In this document: positions 12,070 to 22,020 of the stretch, piece after piece
Position numbering within the stretch: position 1 is the first letter of the stretch
Layout: each line of letters begins with the position of its first letter
Source of the DNA: Sorghum bicolor
Lineage: Eukaryota > Streptophyta > Magnoliopsida > Poales > Poaceae
Length of the DNA: 64,000 nucleotides
Reading direction: 5' to 3'
NCBI RefSeq assembly: GCF_000003195.3
Contig: NC_012875.2
Span: 19,833,445-19,897,444, forward strand
Program-made: the position numbers and the translations under genes
The notes under the pieces: generated by a model
Told to the model about the DNA's origin: nothing
What the model saw: the letters and a program-made list of their open reading frames with translations, nothing else
Database searches by the model: none

Positions 12070-14444
12070 TGAAAGGTCCTTGTTTGGTTTTGGTAATTGA
12101 GTGACAACTTAGGTGGACTAATAGTGTTTATGTGAGATACACAGGAGATTAGTCCACAGGTGATGATGTAATGATGGAGGAGCTCATTGCATATGAGACA
12201 TGACATGGAGTCATGTGACCAAGGTGGAGAAGATCAAGATGAGGCTTGGCTTGATGGACCGGTTGCAAGAGTGAAGGGCAAGTCGGAGGCTTTGAAGCGA
12301 GGGACCGCATGTGACGGTGAAGCTTGAGCAAGACTTGGCGCCGATGGACCGAGGCAACGGTGAAGAGCAAGTGAGGTCAAGATCGATGAACCAATACGGT
12401 CACGTGATGATATGAAGTGGATCATATCATTTGGTGATTGGTTGGTGCATGCGTTGCATCAACATTGGAGAAGATGGAATGGAAAGCGCAAGACAAAGGT
12501 ATAACCTATGGCATTTCCATTTCACCGGTCATAGGTGTGTAGAGAAGTTTATGACCGGATTTAGGATAGATGGCCGTACTATCAAGAGGGGCAAACTTGT
12601 TTGCATATCGGTCATCTAGTGCCACTTGAGCGATCTAACTTTGCATACGTGTTAGGATCGAGTGGCGTGGCAAGTTGAGAGGCTAACTCCCTTGAAAAAT
12701 GTTTGTGAAAATGCTAACACACTTGCACAAGTGTTGTGACACTTCGGTGTTGGCACATGGAAGCAAGGGAAGAAGTTAGAAATCTTTGTGTGCAGCGCGT
12801 TCAGGCCGGACGCGTCCGGTATGAGGTCGGACGCGTCCGAGTTGAGGCACCGGACGCGGAAACAGTTTTCGCGTAGAGTCCGGTGTGCCTCGTCCGGTGA
12901 GTTCGTTTCTCGGTGAAACTCTCTGAGTTTGTGTCCGGTGCACACCGGACGCGTCCGGTGTGAACTAGGACGCGTCCGAGTTGGCGTCCGGTGCAAACTC
13001 CTCTTGCAGAGCTCTCTGGGTGTGAGTCCGGTGCACACCGGACCGTCCGGTGTGTGCGTCCGGTGTGGCGACCGGTGTTGACTCAAGTTTTGCGACGCTC
13101 TCTGAGTTTGCGTCCGGTGCATACCGGACGCGTCCGGTATGAGGTCGGACGTGTCCGGTATTTCAAAAGTGAGAGTCCGGTGACCTGTCAGTGTCAGAGA
13201 CAACGGCTAGTTTTCTAACGGTCAGGAGCACCGGACACTGGTCTGGTCAATACCAGACGCGTCCGGTGTGAACTAGGACGCGTCCGGTGTGGTCGACTTT
13301 TGGCAGTGAAGGGTAACGGCTAGTTTAGCCCTTGGGGCTATAAATAGAAGTTGTGGCCGGCCTTGGCAAGGGCTGAGCACCCTTGGGACTTAGTGTCCAT
13401 GCTTGGGGAGTGCTAGTGAAGTCTCTAACTCACATATGCTTGATAGTGATCATCCGATTGTGTGAGTGAGCGATTCTAGTGCGTTGCTTCGAGAGATTGC
13501 ATCGAGTGGCACTAGGTGTTCGTGTTGCAAGCCGGTGGTGCTTGTTACTCTTGGAGGTTGCCACCTCCTAGACGGCTTGGTGGCTTGTGACTCCGTTGAA
13601 GCACGCAAGGAGATTGTGCGGTGCTCCGGAGAAGAGATTGTGAGGGGTATGGTGCTCACCCCGCGGGGATCGCGAAGAGCAACTCTAGTTGAGTGAGACG
13701 TGAAGAGCGACAAGTGGTCTGGCTGGGTCAAGTGCTAGAGCTTGTGGTAAGCACTCCACGTGGGAGAGTGTGACTTGCGGGTCACCACTAGCAAGAGGAC
13801 CGGCGGCAACCTTGGAGCTTGTCTCAACGGGGACGTAGCTTGGTGGCAACCAAGTGAACCTCGGGAGAAAATCATCGTGTCAACTTTCTTCTTCCCGTTG
13901 GTTTGCAAGTCCCTAACACAAGCTTGTATTTACATTCTTATATTTGTGCTTGTGTAGTTGCTCTTGTAATTAGTTAGCTTGTGTAGCTTGCTAGTTACCT
14001 TCTTGCTTGTGTAGCTAGAAGTAATTCCCCTTGCGTGACTAATTTGGTTTGTGTAACCTTGTTAGTCACATTGCTTAGTTTGTGTAGCTAAGTAAGTTGC
14101 GCTCTCTAATTTGGCATTAGTTGCCTTGTTATTGAGCTTGCTAGTGAGCTTAGGCTTTGTGCGCTTTGCCTCACTAGTTTGTGTAGGAGCTCCCCCGGTT
14201 TGCAAAGTACTAGTTGCATAGGTTTGTGTGACCTTGCTCCTAGAATTGGTTAGGAGAGCTCTTGCTAAGGTAGCACCTTGCTTGTTTGTTTAGGATCTTT
14301 TCAAGGTGCTAGAGAACTTAGATAGAGGGGAGTAGTCTTGGCTAGACCGATAGTTTTAATTCCGCATTTGTTTCGGTTAGCCGACGCAATAAGTTTTAGA
14401 AAGGACTATTCACCCCCCCTCTAGTCCGCCATCTCGACCCTTCA
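12070..14444 (+). repeat. Element A 5' LTR (2375 bp)
   Basis: Starts TGAAAGGTCC and ends GACCCTTCA, with TG/CA ends. Contains a GC-rich module of CCGGACG/CGTCCGG palindromes at about 12800-13290, followed by a TATA box TATAAATA at 13339-13346, so transcription probably starts near 13370. Compared with the 3' LTR it carries an extra copy of a motif around GTATGAGGTCGGACG at about 12820-12840 and again at about 13138-13160, and a locally divergent patch at about 12768-12805. Open frames on either strand within it are by-products of the GC-rich repeats. Confidence 0.92.
13339..13346 (+). promoter_or_regulatory. TATA box, element A 5' LTR
   Basis: TATAAATA just downstream of the CCGGACG-rich module. 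The same arrangement is at 20915-20922 in the 3' LTR. Elements B and C carry the equivalent site in their own orientation. Confidence 0.75.
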
Positions 14445-14446
14445 AG

Positions 14447-14458
14447 TGGTATCGGAGC
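14447..14458 (+). other. Primer-binding site, element A
   Basis: TGGTATCGGAGC starts 2 bp after the 5' LTR. It resembles the initiator-tRNA-Met type site TGGTATCAGAGC with one difference (G for A). The same variant is found in elements B and C, so it is a lineage character and not a mutation of this copy. Confidence 0.85.
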
Positions 14459-14495
14459 TAGGTCTCTCATTTGTGGTCTTCACCGACCCGAGAGG

Positions 14496-16421
14496 ATGGC
14501 GGCTTATGGTCTAGATGTTGAGTGTCCACACATTTTTGATGGCACACACTTTGCACGGTGGAGAAATTGGATGCAATGCAATTTTAAGTATATTTCTCCT
14601 CAAATGTGGTGGATCGTAGATGTGGGCTTTTCTTGTGCAATTGATAAAAAGGTTGCAACTCAAGCACAAAAGAAATGCCTACATCTTGATTGCCAAGCTA
14701 CTAACATCTTCTACTCATCTATGAAAGATAATATATTTGGTGAGATCATGGATATGAAGTCCGCCCATGAGATTTGGGTATTTCTCAATAAGAAATATGG
14801 GGCAATATCCAAAGAAGATGATGTGCCAAAGGTGGGCACAAATGAGGATGTTGAGCATGACCACAACATGGTGGTTGTGGAGGATTGCTCCACCTCATTG
14901 TCAAGTGAAGAAGATGATGATCATTCTACAAGATCACTTGACAAGGACGATGATGATGCCACAATTGATGCAAATGATGATGCTACTCCATGCACACTTG
15001 ATGATGAAGATAATGGCTATGAGAGTGATGCTTCCACAAGCTCATCTACTACATCACCACATTGCTTCATGTCACATGGTGACACTAAGGTATCTATTGG
15101 TGATGTGATTGTTGATTGTGATGATCCAAATTTTGAGCTTGTATGTAGACTCACCAAAGCTTTAAGAAATGAGATGGCTAAAACAAGTAAATTGAAAAAT
15201 GAAAACTCATTTCTAAAGACCACATGTGAACAACAAAAGCATCTACTTTATGTTACTACTTGTTCACATGAGGAGCTAAAATTGGTTCATGAGGAACTTT
15301 GTGTTGCTCATGATAACTTAGTAAAAGATCATGCTTTTCTCACTAAGTGGATTTCTAATGAAGAAACTAAAACTAGTGAGAGCTCATCATTTGGGTCAAA
15401 TGATCAATCATATGATATTACTAACCCTTGTGATGTAGGCAAGAAGCATGTATCCACCTCTTGTGATGATTTATTATCTATGTCATGTTCTTCACATATA
15501 GATGCTTGTTCTACTTCTATGTCTTGTGAGACTAACCTTTTGAAGGAGAACAATGAGCTCAAAAATGAAGTGAAGAATTTGAGCAACAAGTTAGAGAGGT
15601 GCTACTACTCAAAAGTCACCTTTGAGCATATATTGAAGACTCAAAGAAACTATAGTGACAAATGTGGCCGTGGCTTCAAGAAGAAGATGACAAAGGGCAA
15701 AAGAAAGCAAGAGAGAGAAAAGCTCTCTCATTTCATGTGCTATCGGTGCCATGAAATGGGTCATCTTGCTAATGGTTGCCCAAACGAAGAGAAGCTCAAG
15801 AAGATAAAAGAAGAAGAGAGGCTAAAGCATGTCAAGTGCTTCAAGTGCCGCACTTGGGGTCATCTCACCTCAATGTGCCCAACCAAGCAATTGGTGAAGC
15901 AACAAGAAGAGCCTCAACCTAAGCCACAAGTTGAGCAAGAAAAGAAGCCCCAAACTCAAGTCAAGTTCAACCATCATGGTGACTTGATGATGAAGAAGAA
16001 GAAAACAAGAAGGGGTGGAAGAGCAAGGCATCCAATGCAAATTCAAGATGCCAAGATGATGAGCAAGGATGATGGACACTTTGCCTCGAGGTGTCCTACC
16101 AAGCTTGAGAAGAAGGCTCAAGCAACTCTCAAGAGGCAAGGCAATGAGAAGCAACACATGAGCAAGGAAGAAAAGGCTCAATCAAAGAGAAGTTGCTACT
16201 TATGCCGGGAAAGGGGACACATGGCTCATTCATGTCCCCTAGGTAATAATTCTAAGCCCATTTCAATTGATGATAATACTATGCTTAGAAAGGATGGTAA
16301 TGGTACCTCTATGGTTGCTATTGCAAGACATCCCGCTACTCATACTAAGGCTATGCCTAAGTATGTTGCACCTAACTTGAGAGGACCCAAACTAGTTTGG
16401 GTACCATCAAAAAGTGGATGA
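14496..16421 (+). CDS. gag: Element A Gag-like nucleocapsid protein, intact 641 aa
   Basis: Structural protein that would form virus-like particles in the cytoplasm and bind element RNA. The N-terminus (residues about 1-100: FDGTHFARWRNWM, then HEIWVFLNKKYG) matches the DUF4219/UBN2-type gag of plant copia elements. A long acidic, Ser/Thr-rich middle (about 105-190) and a coiled-coil-like part (about 220-390) follow. Near the C-terminus are CX2CX4HX4C zinc knuckles at about residues 415 (CYRCHEMGHLANGC), 448 (CFKCRTWGHLTSMC) and 567 (CYLCRERGHMAHSC), plus a degenerate one near 528 that lacks the first cysteines. The first ATG lies about 50 bp after the LTR. No frameshift or stop interrupts it, unlike the coding regions of B and C. 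It ends with VWVPSKSG, similar to the WVPK end of the other two gags. Confidence 0.9.
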   Translation: MAAYGLDVECPHIFDGTHFARWRNWMQCNFKYISPQMWWIVDVGFSCAIDKKVATQAQKKCLHLDCQATNIFYSSMKDNIFGEIMDMKSAHEIWVFLNKKYGAISKEDDVPKVGTNEDVEHDHNMVVVEDCSTSLSSEEDDDHSTRSLDKDDDDATIDANDDATPCTLDDEDNGYESDASTSSSTTSPHCFMSHGDTKVSIGDVIVDCDDPNFELVCRLTKALRNEMAKTSKLKNENSFLKTTCEQQKHLLYVTTCSHEELKLVHEELCVAHDNLVKDHAFLTKWISNEETKTSESSSFGSNDQSYDITNPCDVGKKHVSTSCDDLLSMSCSSHIDACSTSMSCETNLLKENNELKNEVKNLSNKLERCYYSKVTFEHILKTQRNYSDKCGRGFKKKMTKGKRKQEREKLSHFMCYRCHEMGHLANGCPNEEKLKKIKEEERLKHVKCFKCRTWGHLTSMCPTKQLVKQQEEPQPKPQVEQEKKPQTQVKFNHHGDLMMKKKKTRRGGRARHPMQIQDAKMMSKDDGHFASRCPTKLEKKAQATLKRQGNEKQHMSKEEKAQSKRSCYLCRERGHMAHSCPLGNNSKPISIDDNTMLRKDGNGTSMVAIARHPATHTKAMPKYVAPNLRGPKLVWVPSKSG

Positions 16422-19400
16422 ATGTGTGTAGGTACCATTGGCATTGGAAGCTTGATTCAATTGATATTATATTATTCATCATATGATTGAATCAAGTATT
16501 GAAGCTTATTACATATCCTATCCCAATGCCATGACAAGATTAGTGAAAGTCCAAATGTGCAACAACATACAAGTGTCACATTCAAGTTGTGGTGATTTAT
16601 TGGATTATTTGATGGCTTGCAATTACATGAGTTGAAGCTTGCAAATTAGATGATCATGAGCTAACCAAGGTATATCTTTGTTGATCACATTCATTTGGGT
16701 GCATATGAGTTGATTGAATTGGATATATATGCAATGTTGCTTGCTATAAGATGATTGAATGGATTAAATGATTAGTCATCAAGTTTGGATTGATTTGAGT
16801 TGGATAAGTTCATGAGATGACTTTTATTAAGTGTATTGAATTGATATATGTCTTGTGAAAGTATTCAAACGAGTCTATTTCAAGTTTGATTCAATTTGAA
16901 GAAGCATAGCTCAATTGCTTGAAATCTGTCTAATTTTTGAAAAACTGAGCTAGCAGTGATCAAGTCTGATTTTGAGTGATCAAATCTATTTGGAATGGCT
17001 TGAAATTTGGTGTGCATGCTGTACATTTATGATAGAATATGCTGTAGAAATTTCATAAGAATTGGATAAGGGATACATCGGTTTTGGAGTGGATCTTATC
17101 AGCTATAGTACAGCAGATTTCAGCATGTAGCAATGGTGGAAGAATTGAAATCTGGTAGCAATCTAGAAGTCAAATGAAGCTCAAATTTTTACAGCTGTTA
17201 AGATGACTCAGTAAAGCACATCTCCACCAAATTTCGTAGTATTTGGATCTGTACATTGTGAGATATGAGTTATTCTTTGAAAGGTACAGAATCTGCCAGA
17301 AAAGTGACAAATATTGGATTGATCTAGAGTCACTTAAATTGAAAGGTCCTCAAGTTGGAATTATGATTATAAGTGTTTGAGGCACCTAAGTTTGGTTTTC
17401 AATTGATCTAGAAGCATGACAAGTAATGAGTTCAAGGTCATTTGATTGTGGAATGTACTTGGTGTACACATTTAGTACTCAAATTGAAGATCAAGATCAA
17501 ACTCAAGATGAAGATGAAGTTTAAGTTCTAGTGACTATTGGAGATTATTTAGAAAGAAAAAGAACTTAAACAAGTAGAAAGAAAAGGACTTAAAAAAAAG
17601 GGTTCACGGATATTCATCATATTAAGTCCATCACTTGAATCAGTCAATCAAAGGCAATTCAAGTGAGTGTCAAGAATGGTTCTTTAGAGAGAGGTCACTC
17701 CTCCCTATGTGAGGGGCGTGCCGCCCGAGGAGTGGGTAAACCAAGTGTGGTGCTTGGAAGGCTAACATGGAAGTGGTGATCTAAAGGACATTTGAGATGC
17801 TTAGTTGAAGCAATCAAAAGGATTGATCAAGAGAGCAAGCAACACCCAAAAGAGAGCTAGTCATGATGTTCAAGTGATATTATTAATAGTTCTCTCATGC
17901 AAGCAATGATCAAGAAAAGATGAAGCAAGCCAACCACAACAAAAGATAATGCACTTGATCATAAAGTGGTTTTCATTTCATATGGGTGAAGAATTGATCT
18001 ATCATTTGGCATTTATAATTGGTCTTCACCAAGCTTATAGTTGGACTTCACATTGCTATTTGGAGCTAAATTGGAATCTTATTGACTATCCTCTACTCCA
18101 AGATAGCAAAGGTATCATTGTAATGTGCATGATCATTTCATCCCTTACTAGTATGTGGTTAGTGCATATAGTACATGCTTAATAGGATCATGCATGACAA
18201 ATGAAAAGTTTTCAATTCATAACCTACCACTATTGCTTGGATGATTAGTTGATCTAGTGGTATGTATATGAGTTTGTTCATGAGCTAGTGAACCCAAGTA
18301 CTTGATCTATTTTGGATTGCTAACAAGTGACAAGTACAACATTGGCAAGATAACCCTTAATGTGAGGTGTGAAAAAGCTTGTCATTGGTTCAAACCGGAC
18401 TTGGAAGCTTAGGCAAATCAATTTAGTTCAAGTCAACACTTAGAAGCTCATGATGATTAGAGTACAAGAACAAGACAACAATGAAGATGGATATCTATAC
18501 TCCAATGTTTTTTTAAGTGATATCCTACAATGGTACTCATGATGATGATAGCAAATGTTCAAGATAGCAAACAAGTGGTTCCATACTAGAAGACCTTAAT
18601 TGATAGAAGAATCACATATGATATCGGACAAGATATTCCAAATATCACATTTATACATATGGTATCTATCATACAAGAAGGTGGTTCCACAAGTGATCCT
18701 GAACTTTAAGTGATCATCAAGCAAAGAAAGTTCCCTCACCAACAAGATTGACAAGTGAATGACCCATGCTATGACATAGGGGGAGTGCCCCACCAAATGG
18801 TATCAAGGTCAAAGATCCTATGTGGTATCTCAAGAGCAATTCAAGTAATGTCATTCCAACACATATGGTGATGTCCATCAAAAATGCAAAATTCGAGCCT
18901 CAACCATCTATCCCAATGCAATCCTTTGTCACAATGAGATTCACTCTTTCTCAATTGGTATCAAGATTTAATTGGTATCACACACCCTTTATGAAAATTG
19001 ATGACAAAGGGGGAGAAGTTGGAACAAAGATATGATCATGGGATAAGTTGGACAACAAAAGATATATTTCAAGGGGGAGAGATCAAAGATGGACATGGAC
19101 AAGGGAGCAACATTAAAAGAAAAGATGATGGATTAAAATTCTTGGACAAAAGAGAAGCACACAAGTAGGGGGGAGCAAGCTCATGAACATTGATTGTTTG
19201 CATTTGATATGTGGCATACTCATGTGCTTGCTTGCATTGCATAAGTTTTAAATTCAATATGCATGCTTGTGTGGTGTATGCTAGTTATAGAACTTGATTG
19301 ATGATATGATAACTAGCATGCATAGGTTGGTAGCTAGACTTGTGTTCTTCAAGTAAAGACTAGACCCTTGCTCTTAATGTTGATCTCACGGGGTTTCTAG

Positions 19401-19687
19401 TGTTTTTGTTGTCTAGCTACACATGGTGCTAAGGATGGTGTACAATTGAATGCTTCAAATGATATCGAATTTGGTATCGAGCTACAAAGGTTTATTCTAT
19501 ACACCTTAGCACTTAGTAGGGTTTTATGGTGCTTATCCAAATATTGACATAGAGCTTAAATGTTGGATAAGTAGCATAAAATCCAAAACAAGTTAGCAAT
19601 TTACACTTGTGTGAAGTGCTAGCTTGAAAAAGTTTAACTTTTCCATATCTTTGTAGAGTTGTCATCAATTACCAAAAAGGGGGAGAT
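16422..19687 (+). other. Element A non-coding internal region
   Basis: About 3.3 kb, AT-rich, with no ORF that I can support. It begins TGTGTGTAG|GTACC and GGCATTGGAAGCTTGATT, a decayed copy of the start of pol as seen in C. At 18340-18397 is a block (AAGATAACCC, GTGTGAAAAAGCTTGTC) shared with the post-pol regions of B and C. Several G-rich purine tracts occur (AAAGGGGGAG near 19008, AAGGGGGAGAG at 19071, and the final tract at 19673). From about 19100 to the LTR it matches the 5' extension and resembles element C's 3' internal region. The source of 16500-18300 is unknown. Confidence 0.75.
19673..19687 (+). other. Polypurine tract, element A
   Basis: AAAAAGGGGGAGAT immediately precedes the 3' LTR, the standard start site for plus-strand DNA synthesis. 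The 5' extension ends in the same tract just before 12070. Confidence 0.85.
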
Positions 19688-22020
19688 TGAAAGGTCCTTG
19701 TTTGGTTTTGGTAATTGAGTGACAACTTAGGTGGACTAATAGTGTTTATGTGAGATACACAGGAGATTAGTCCACAGGTGATGATGTGATGATGGAGGAG
19801 CTCATTGCATATGAGACATGACATGGAGTCATGTGACCAAGGTGGAGAAGATCAAGATGAGGCTTGGCTTGATGGACCGGTTGCAAGAGTGAAGGGCAAG
19901 TCGGAGGCTTTGAAGCGAGGGACCGCATGTGACGGTGAAGCTTGAGCAAGACTTGGCGCCGATGGACCGAGGCAACGGTGAAGAGCAAGTGAGGTCAAGA
20001 TCGATGAACCAATACGGTCACGTGATGATATGAAGTGGATCATATCATTTGGTGATTGGTTGGTGCATGTGTTGCATCAACATTGGAGAAGATGGAATGG
20101 AAAGCGCAAGACAAAGGTATAACCTAGGGCATTTCCATTTCACCGGTCATAGGTGTGTAGAGAAGTTTATGACCGGATTTAGGATAGATGGCCGTACTAT
20201 CAAGAGGGGCAAACTTGTTTTCATATCGGTCATCTAGTGCCACTTGAGCGATCTAACTTTGCATACGTGTTAGGATCGAGTGGCGTGGCAAGTTGAGAGG
20301 CTAACTCCCTTGAAAAATGTTTGTGAAAATGCTAACACACTTGCACAAGTGTTGTGACACTTTGGTGTTGGCACATGGAAGCAAGGGTAGAAGTTGAGAA
20401 ACTTTTTGCGCAGGCTTTCAGGCCGGACGCGTCCGAGTTGAGGCACCGGACGCGGAAACAGTTTTCACGTAGAGTCCGGTGTGCCTCGTCCGGTGAGTTC
20501 GTTTCTCGGTGAAACTCTCTGAGTTTGCGTCCGGTGCACACCGGACGCGTCCGGTGTGAACTAGGACGCGTCCGAGTTGGTGTCCGGTGCAAACTCCTCT
20601 TGCAGAGCTCTCTAGGTGTGAGTCCGGTGCACACCGGACCGTCCGGTGTGTGCGTCCGGTGTGGCGACCGGTGTTGACTCAAGTTTTGCGACGCTCTCTG
20701 AGTTTGCGTCCGGTGCATACCGGACGCGTCCGGTATTTCAAAAGTGAGAGTCCGGTGCCCTGTCAGTGTCAGAGACAACGGCTAGTTTTCTAACGGTCTG
20801 GAGCACCGGATGCTGGTCTGGTCAATACCGGACGCGTCCGGTGTGAACTAGGACGCGTCCGGTGTGGTCGACTTTTGCGCAGTGAAGGGTAACGGCTAGT
20901 TTAGCCCTTGGGGCTATAAATAGAAGTTGTGGCCGGCCTTGGCAAGGGCTGAGCACCCTTGGGACTTAGTGTCCATGCTTGGGGAGTGCTAGTGAAGCCT
21001 CTAACTCACATATGCTTGATAGTGATCATCCGATTGTGTGAGTGAGCGATTCTAGTGCGTTGCATTGAGAGATTGCATCGAGTGGCACTAGGTGTTCGTG
21101 TTGCAAGCCGGTGGTGCTTGTTACTCTTGGAGGTTGCCACCTCCTAGACGGCTTGGTGGCTTGTGACTCCGTTGAAGCACGCAAGGAGATTGTGCGGTGC
21201 TCCGGAGAAGAGATTGTGAGGGGTATGGTGCTCACCCCGCGGGGATCGCGAAGAGCAACTCTAGTTGAGTGAGACGTGAAGAGCGACAAGTGGTCCGGCC
21301 GGGTCAAGTGCTAGAGCTTGTGGTAAGCACTCCACGTGGGAGAGTGTGACTTGCGGGTCACCACTAGCAAGAGGACCGGCGGCAACCTTGGAGCTTGTCT
21401 CAACGGGGACGTAGCTTGGTGGCAACCAAGTGAACCTCGGGAGGAAATCATCCTGTCAACTTTGTTCTTCCCGTTGGTTTGCAAGTTCCTAACACAAGCT
21501 TGTATTTACATTCTTATATTTGTGCTTGTGTAGTTGCTCTTGTAATTAGTTAGCTTGTGTAGCTTGCTAGTTACCTTCTTGCTTGTGTAGCTAGAAGTAG
21601 TTCCCCTTGCGTGACTAATTTGGTTTGTGTAACCTTGTTAGTCACATTGCTTAGTTTGTGTAGCTAAGTAAGTTGCGCTCTCTAATTTGGCATTAGTTGC
21701 CTTGTTATTGAGCTTGCTAGTGAGCTTAGGCTTTGTGCGCTTTGCCTCACTAGTTTGTGTAGGAGCTCCCCCGGTTTGCAAAGTACTAGTTGCATAGGTT
21801 TGTGTGACCTTGCTCCTAGAATTGGTTAGGAGAGCTCTTGCTAAGGTAGCACCTTGCTTGTTTGTTTAGGATCTTTTCAAGGTGCTAGAGAACTTAGATA
21901 GAGGGATGTAGTCTTGGCTAGACCGATAGTTTTAATTCCGCATTTGTTTCGGTTAGCCGACGCAATAAGTTTTAGAAAGGACTATTCACCCCCCCTCTAG
22001 TCCGCCATCTCGACCCTTCA
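19688..22020 (+). repeat. Element A 3' LTR (2333 bp)
   Basis: Partner of 12070-14444, starting TGAAAGGTCC and ending GACCCTTCA. TATA box at 20915-20922 and CCGGACG module at about 20420-20860. Overall nearly identical to the 5' LTR, but it has a shorter module and, at about 20390-20420, a different patch (GTAGAAGTTGAGAAAC). The direct repeat AGACT follows at 22021. Confidence 0.92.

Larger units (their letters stand above)
11483..22020 (+). mobile_element. Element A: gag-only Ty1/copia-type LTR retrotransposon with 5' extension
   Basis: Order on the + strand: a 587-bp copy of the element's own 3' internal sequence (11483-12069), LTR (12070-14444), primer-binding site, one gag ORF (14496-16421), non-coding internal region, polypurine tract, LTR (19688-22020). 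The whole is flanked by the direct repeat AGACT (11478-11482 and 22021-22025) within satellite. There is no protease, integrase, reverse transcriptase or RNase H. The architecture fits non-autonomous retrotransposons that keep only gag (called TR-GAG in the literature). LTR ends TGAAAGGTCC/GACCCTTCA, the promoter module and 3' internal sequences place it in the same group as elements B and C. Confidence 0.88.

Noticed and set aside
12652..13203. 183-residue frame on the - strand rich in Arg, Thr and Pro
   Set aside because: Lies in the CCGGACG palindrome module of element A's LTR; equivalent frames occur in each LTR copy and arise from GC-rich repeats.
12800..13290. CRISPR-like or minisatellite array
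   Set aside because: The CCGGACG motifs are irregularly spaced, occur in both orientations and sit in LTR promoters; there are no uniform spacers and this is plant DNA.
14711..15589. Antisense and alternate-frame ORFs within element A gag (also within B and C gag and pol)
   Set aside because: Shadows of the gag or pol frames, with no motifs and skewed composition from the Asp/Lys/Ser-rich coding strand.
17339..17352. LTR-like start TGAAAGGTCCTC inside element A
   Set aside because: No matching LTR end, TATA box or target duplication nearby; only about a dozen bases match, so a nested element is not supported.
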